Shown here one piece after another: positions 60,944 through 64,000 of a DNA stretch of 64,000 nt (positions are counted from its first letter, which is position 1; each line of letters opens with the position of its first letter). This stretch comes from Micromonospora radicis (GTDB lineage Bacteria > Actinomycetota > Actinomycetes > Mycobacteriales > Micromonosporaceae). Below the pieces are notes generated by a model, which did no database searches, had not been told where the DNA came from, and saw only the letters and a program-made list of their open reading frames with translations. A program made the translations under genes and the position numbers. The stretch lies in assembly GCF_003583405.1 (NCBI RefSeq), contig NZ_QXEC01000016.1, forward strand, positions 62,001 to 126,000, written 5' to 3'.

Positions 60944-60981
60944 GCCCTCGTAGCTCAGGGGATAGAGCATCGGTTTCCTAA
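60944..60981 (+). tRNA. Truncated tRNA-Arg(CCU), 5' half only
   Basis: GCCCTCG (acceptor 5' strand), TA, D arm GCTCAGGGGATAGAGC, then the anticodon stem TCGGT and loop TTCCTAA with anticodon CCT at 60977-60979. After the loop the expected ACCGA, variable loop, T arm (GGTTCGAATCC) and acceptor CGAGGGC are missing; the sequence continues GACGACGCTCTATC, so no functional tRNA can form. GATAGAGC of the D arm is instead complementary to GCTCTATC at 60988-60995. Confidence 0.85.
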
Positions 60982-61002
60982 GACGACGCTCTATCTGCCG
61001 AT

Positions 61003-61020
61003 GCAGGCGTTTTTGCCTGC
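61003..61020 (+). terminator. Hairpin after the tRNA fragment
   Basis: GCAGGC-GTTTTT-GCCTGC, 6-bp perfect arms with a T-rich loop, 22 bases after the tRNA break. Confidence 0.5.
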
Positions 61021-61157
61021 GGCCTTCTCGCTTCCCCTTTTGTCCGCCGGGCCGCAGTGGCGGATTGCTGTGCTCGCTTGCTGAAGATCAGCAGACCAGG
61101 TCGTTCGGTCATTGGTGGGCCCTCACCAACTGGGAGCGATCTGCGAAGGGGGCGAGG

Positions 61158-62420
61158 TCAGTCTACTGGCGGGGCGGGAATCTGCCATAAGGCACTGACT
61201 GGCAGGGCGCGGAGTCTGTCGCCGAACGGCAGCGTGGAGGTGCCGGTGTAGAGGACGATGCCGGTGATGAAGTCGTCGCCGAGGCGGTCGGCGAGTCGGC
61301 GTAGCCCGCGGAAGTCGTCGGGTCCGACGGTGGTGGCTGCTTTGACTTCGATCCCGACCACCTGGCCGGTTCTGTTCTCGAGCACCGCGTCGACTTCGTA
61401 CCTGCTCTGGTCGCGGTAGTGGGACAGTTCGACGGGCTGCTCGGACCAGGTGAGCTGGCGGGAGAGTTCGGACAGGACGAATGATTCGAGTAATGGGCCG
61501 AATGGTGCGCCTGGCCGGAGCAGCGCCCGGGCGTCGGTCGCGGTCTCGTTGGCGGCGATACCCGAGTCGACGAAGATCAGTTTCGGTGCGGCGGTGGCGC
61601 GGGTGCCCAGGTTGCGGGACCAGCCGGGGATCCGCTTGATCAGGAAGATCTCCTCCAGGGCTTGGAGGTAGCGGGCGATCGTCGGCCGGCTCAGTCCGAG
61701 TGCGGATTCGAGGGAGTTGGCGGCGATGATGGTCGCGGATCTGGCCGCGAGTAGGCGTACCAGTTTGCGGAGTTCGCCCTTGTGCTGGATGTCGGACAGT
61801 TGCCGGACGTCGCGGTCGATGAGCGCTTGGACGTAGGCGTCGAGGAAACGTTGGCGGCGGCGCTGGTCGGTGCGGGTGGTGGCCTCGGGTAGGCCGCCGC
61901 GCACGATTCTGGCTGCGTAGTCGGCGCGGGTCACGTCCGACTCGTGTCGCAGGTCCGGGCCGAGCGCGAAGATGGCATCGACGAATCCGTCCGGCGCTTT
62001 GTCGAGCTCGCCTTGAGACAGCGGCCAGAGTTCGACGGTTTCCATCCGGCCGGGCAGGGCGTCCGGGGCGGCAACCATGCCGAAGAGGCGGGACGAGCCG
62101 GTGAGCAGGTACCGGCCAGGGCGCGGGTCCTCGTCGACGGCTGCCTTGATGGCCAGTAGGAGCTCCGGGGCGCGCTGGATCTCGTCGACGACCAGGAGCT
62201 CGGAGGAGTCCACGAAGCCGACCGGGTCGGCGATCGCCGCCGCCCGGTCCTGCGCCCGGTCGAGATCACGGCGCTCGGCGAGACGATCGCCGGCGACGAT
62301 GCGGACCAGCGTGCTCTTGCCTGCCTGGCGTGCCCCGCTGATCAGCACGACGCGGGTGTCGGCCAACGCGGCGTCGACCTGCGCGGCGGCCCGACGGGGA
62401 ATCAGATGCGGTGTCGGCAC
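61158..62420 (-). CDS. AAA ATPase with DUF4143 domain
   Basis: A 420-residue protein of the AAA_14/DUF4143 family. Walker A GARQAGKSTLVR (about 29-40), Walker B ELLVVDEIQRAPELLLAIK, sensor-like RYLLTGSSRLFG, then a winged-helix segment (SALGLSRPTIARYLQALEEIFLIKRIPGW) and the DUF4143 nuclease-like region with ESFVLSELSRQ, YEVDAVLEN and VVGIEVKAATTV, a D...E-x-K pattern of the PD-(D/E)XK fold. Function is not settled; such genes are frequent in mobile and defence regions. GTG start at 62420. Four spaced repeats lie just upstream. Confidence 0.9.
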   Translation of the reverse strand: MPTPHLIPRRAAAQVDAALADTRVVLISGARQAGKSTLVRIVAGDRLAERRDLDRAQDRAAAIADPVGFVDSSELLVVDEIQRAPELLLAIKAAVDEDPRPGRYLLTGSSRLFGMVAAPDALPGRMETVELWPLSQGELDKAPDGFVDAIFALGPDLRHESDVTRADYAARIVRGGLPEATTRTDQRRRQRFLDAYVQALIDRDVRQLSDIQHKGELRKLVRLLAARSATIIAANSLESALGLSRPTIARYLQALEEIFLIKRIPGWSRNLGTRATAAPKLIFVDSGIAANETATDARALLRPGAPFGPLLESFVLSELSRQLTWSEQPVELSHYRDQSRYEVDAVLENRTGQVVGIEVKAATTVGPDDFRGLRRLADRLGDDFITGIVLYTGTSTLPFGDRLRALPVSALWQIPAPPVD

Positions 62421-62443
62421 GACGTCATGATAGCCAGCACGGT

Positions 62444-62523
62444 TTCGATCTGCGAGAACCTTCGCATTCGATTTGCGGCGAAACCGCGTTCGAATCGCGG
62501 CGACCTCGGTGTTCGATTTGCGG
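62444..62523. repeat. Four 12-bp repeats at 22-23 bp spacing
   Basis: TTCGATCTGCGA (62444), TTCGATTTGCGG (62467), TTCGAATCGCGG (62489), TTCGATTTGCGG (62512). Start-to-start distances 23, 22 and 23, about two helical turns, so all sites face the same side of the DNA. The array begins 24 bases upstream of the DUF4143 ATPase start. Confidence 0.88.
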
Positions 62524-62555
62524 AATCTCTGGGGCGTTCTTGCGCGGGTCTACCG

Positions 62556-62990
62556 CTATGTCACGTTGTTGCGGGTGATGGTGATTTCGGGAAATTTGCT
62601 CTCCCAGCGCTGGCGGAGCTGGGATGGCAGCCAGAGGGTGGGCCAGAGCCGTCGGAGGAGGTCGGCGTCGAGCCTTTTGTTCAGGTCCTCGACGGTGCTG
62701 GCTTCGGTGAGTACCACCTTGTACATGCTGGCCAGCCGTGCGGGCCGGTCAAGGTCGTACTCGGCGTGCCCGGACCAGTCGAGATGACGCGGAAGCATCA
62801 CCGTGCCTCCGGTCGGGCCGTGCAGTTCGGCAAGGGTTTCGGCCACCACGTAGGGCCGCCGGTCGCCGTAGGGCCGGTAGTCCGCCGGCGGCTGGGGTGA
62901 CGTCCTGCGCTGGCTGAGGTTGGTTGCTCGTCTGGTCACACCCCATACCGGGCGGGACCAGTCGTGGTGATCGCGATGGGATGCACTCAT
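62556..62990 (-). CDS. Conserved hypothetical protein coupled to the helicase
   Basis: A 144-residue soluble protein. The N-terminal 40 residues are basic and aromatic (RDHHDWSRPVWGVTRRATN); the C-terminal part TVMLPRHLDWSGHAEYDLDR, ARLASMYKVVLTEAS and LRRLWPTLWLPSQLRQRWE belongs to a family common in actinobacterial mobile or defence loci, where I remember it without a defined function. ATG at 62990 overlaps the helicase stop (ATGA), so expression is tied to it. Confidence 0.75.
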   Translation of the reverse strand: MSASHRDHHDWSRPVWGVTRRATNLSQRRTSPQPPADYRPYGDRRPYVVAETLAELHGPTGGTVMLPRHLDWSGHAEYDLDRPARLASMYKVVLTEASTVEDLNKRLDADLLRRLWPTLWLPSQLRQRWESKFPEITITRNNVT

Positions 62991-64000
62991 GTTCTGGTGA
63001 AGCCGAGTGCCCGGTATCCGGGCATGCGGCGTGGGAGTGAGGCGACGAGGATGGGAGTGGCCGGGTCGTGGTAGTCGTGGACTTCGGCGAGGTCCTTGCC
63101 GGGCGCGGCGCGGATGACGCGGCCGGCGCATTGGACGAGTAGGCCGTCGTACGAGATCGGGCCGGCGAGGAAGAGGGTGTCCAGAGCTGGGGCGTCGAAG
63201 CCTTCGCCGATGAACGGTGTGGTGCCGATGACGAGCAGGCCGTCGCCGGCCTTGGCGCCGTCGAGCCGGTCAACGATGGTCCGCCTTTCGCGTGTGCTCA
63301 TCGCGCCCTGGAGCACGAGCGCCTGATGTCCGCGTGCGGCGAGCAGAGCTGTGAGTGCCCCGACCTGGGCGACCCGTCGGGTCAGCACGAGACAGTTTCG
63401 ACCGCGGGTCAGGGCAACGGCGACATCGGCGGCGATCTGGGTGTTGCGGGGCTCGTCGAGGGCCAGTCGCCGGTGCACCTCGGCGAGCGCGCCGGGCGCG
63501 TCCAGGTCGATGTCGCCGGGCTGGAATGTGGTCTCGTGGATGAACAGCGCTCGACGAGGTCCGGCGTCGGCGTGCATCGCGGCTGCGAGGGTGCCTTGTT
63601 CCTCGTCGGTGAGGGTGTGGCGGACGGGTCCGAGTTGCCAGGTGACGAGTTGGCCGAGGCCGTCGCGTCGGGTGGGGGTGGCGGTGAGGCCGAGCCAGAA
63701 CTGCGCGGCGATCCGTTTCACCGAGTGCTCGTAGGCTGCGGCGCCGAGGTGGTGGCATTCGTCGACGATGACGTGCCCGTACCCCTGGGTCAGGGTGGCG
63801 ACGTCGTCGCGCCGCGCGAGGGAGGGCAGCAGCGCGATGTCCACGGTGCCGGTGAGCTTGCGTCGGCCGCCACCGAGTTGCCCGGGCTTGATGTCGAGGA
63901 ACTGTTGGATGCGGGTGCGCCACTGGTCGGCGAGGGCTTTGCGGTCGACGAGGACGAGGGTGGAGGTGTTGCGTTCGGCGATCACGGCGCAGGCCATGAC
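62987..64000 (-). CDS. SF2 DEAD/DEAH helicase, N-terminus outside window
   Basis: The visible 337 residues are the C-terminal part of a superfamily 2 helicase: VLVDRKALADQWRTRIQQF (motif Ia), VIVDECHHLGAAAYE (motif II, DECH), FWLGLTATPTRRDGL (motif III), GTTPFIGEGFDAPALDTLF (motif V) and LVQCAGRVIRAAPG (motif VI). Walker A lies beyond the window end. The style resembles helicase halves of restriction-like or primase-helicase conflict proteins, which cannot be decided without the rest. It precedes the small conserved gene in one operon. Confidence 0.88.
   Translation of the reverse strand, partial: VMACAVIAERNTSTLVLVDRKALADQWRTRIQQFLDIKPGQLGGGRRKLTGTVDIALLPSLARRDDVATLTQGYGHVIVDECHHLGAAAYEHSVKRIAAQFWLGLTATPTRRDGLGQLVTWQLGPVRHTLTDEEQGTLAAAMHADAGPRRALFIHETTFQPGDIDLDAPGALAEVHRRLALDEPRNTQIAADVAVALTRGRNCLVLTRRVAQVGALTALLAARGHQALVLQGAMSTRERRTIVDRLDGAKAGDGLLVIGTTPFIGEGFDAPALDTLFLAGPISYDGLLVQCAGRVIRAAPGKDLAEVHDYHDPATPILVASLPRRMPGYRALGFTRT

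Noticed and set aside
60944..61060. Group I intron inside tRNA-Arg(CCU)
   Set aside because: Group I introns do occur in the anticodon loop of this tRNA, and CCGATG follows at 60998, but no T arm or acceptor strand is found nearby and the insert is far too short.

Overview
The window is chromosomal DNA from a high-GC actinobacterium, most probably a Micromonosporaceae member (Micromonospora-like). The reasons are very high GC with codons ending almost always in G or C, frequent GTG starts and GTGA/ATGA overlaps, F420/LLM oxidoreductases, CsbD and PspC proteins, zf-HC2 anti-sigma factors, and a c-di-AMP riboswitch before a cell-wall-type secreted protein. About sixty genes are supported; most are ordinary core or accessory metabolism.

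Layout. 0-9 kb: end of serC, a citrate synthase (citA type), pdxH, an MFS exporter, an aldose epimerase, a nitroreductase, a glutaryl-CoA-dehydrogenase-like enzyme, a DUF4230 protein and PspC. 9-16.4 kb: sdaA, then a tight four-gene operon for export and assembly of a teichoic-acid-like phosphopolymer (TagG/TagH-type ABC exporter, a CDP-alcohol phosphotransferase with an N-terminal nucleotidyltransferase-like region, and a GT2-TagF fusion). 16.5-23.6 kb: a UgpC/MalK ATPase, a methyltransferase, a thioesterase, and a beta-phosphoglucomutase/GH65 phosphorylase pair. 23.7-31 kb: membrane and hypothetical proteins, beta-carbonic anhydrase, a secreted coiled-coil protein under a c-di-AMP riboswitch, and YibE/F.

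31-35 kb is a copper-resistance locus (csoR, copZ, secreted His-rich protein, copA) with two CsoR boxes. A third perfect box lies at 56.4 kb before a CopB-type ATPase, so one repressor probably controls both. CopC, a Dyp-type peroxidase and a PCuAC chaperone at 48-50.6 kb add periplasmic copper/haem functions. 35-38.6 kb is regulatory: two coupled MEDS-domain proteins (one with a kinase-like ATPase domain, one with a STAS domain), an ECF sigma factor and a zf-HC2 anti-sigma factor. 38.8-48 kb holds GH15, LLM oxidoreductase, aldonolactone oxidase, an orphan Anabaena-sensory-rhodopsin-transducer-like protein, FUSC, MgtE, two CrcB fluoride channels and an MRJP-like protein. 50.8-54 kb is a leaderless molybdate regulator followed by modABC.

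From about 56.5 kb the character changes. A frameshifted membrane gene is followed by a visibly AT-richer segment with an unusual three-gene ABC exporter, a gene-free stretch of GGGTCAACG-like direct repeats, a tRNA-Arg(CCU) gene that stops after the anticodon loop, an AAA/DUF4143 ATPase preceded by four regularly spaced 12-bp repeats, and a coupled pair (small conserved protein plus SF2 helicase running off the window). This 56.5-64 kb stretch looks like an integration hotspot or island junction and is the most promising place for something undescribed.
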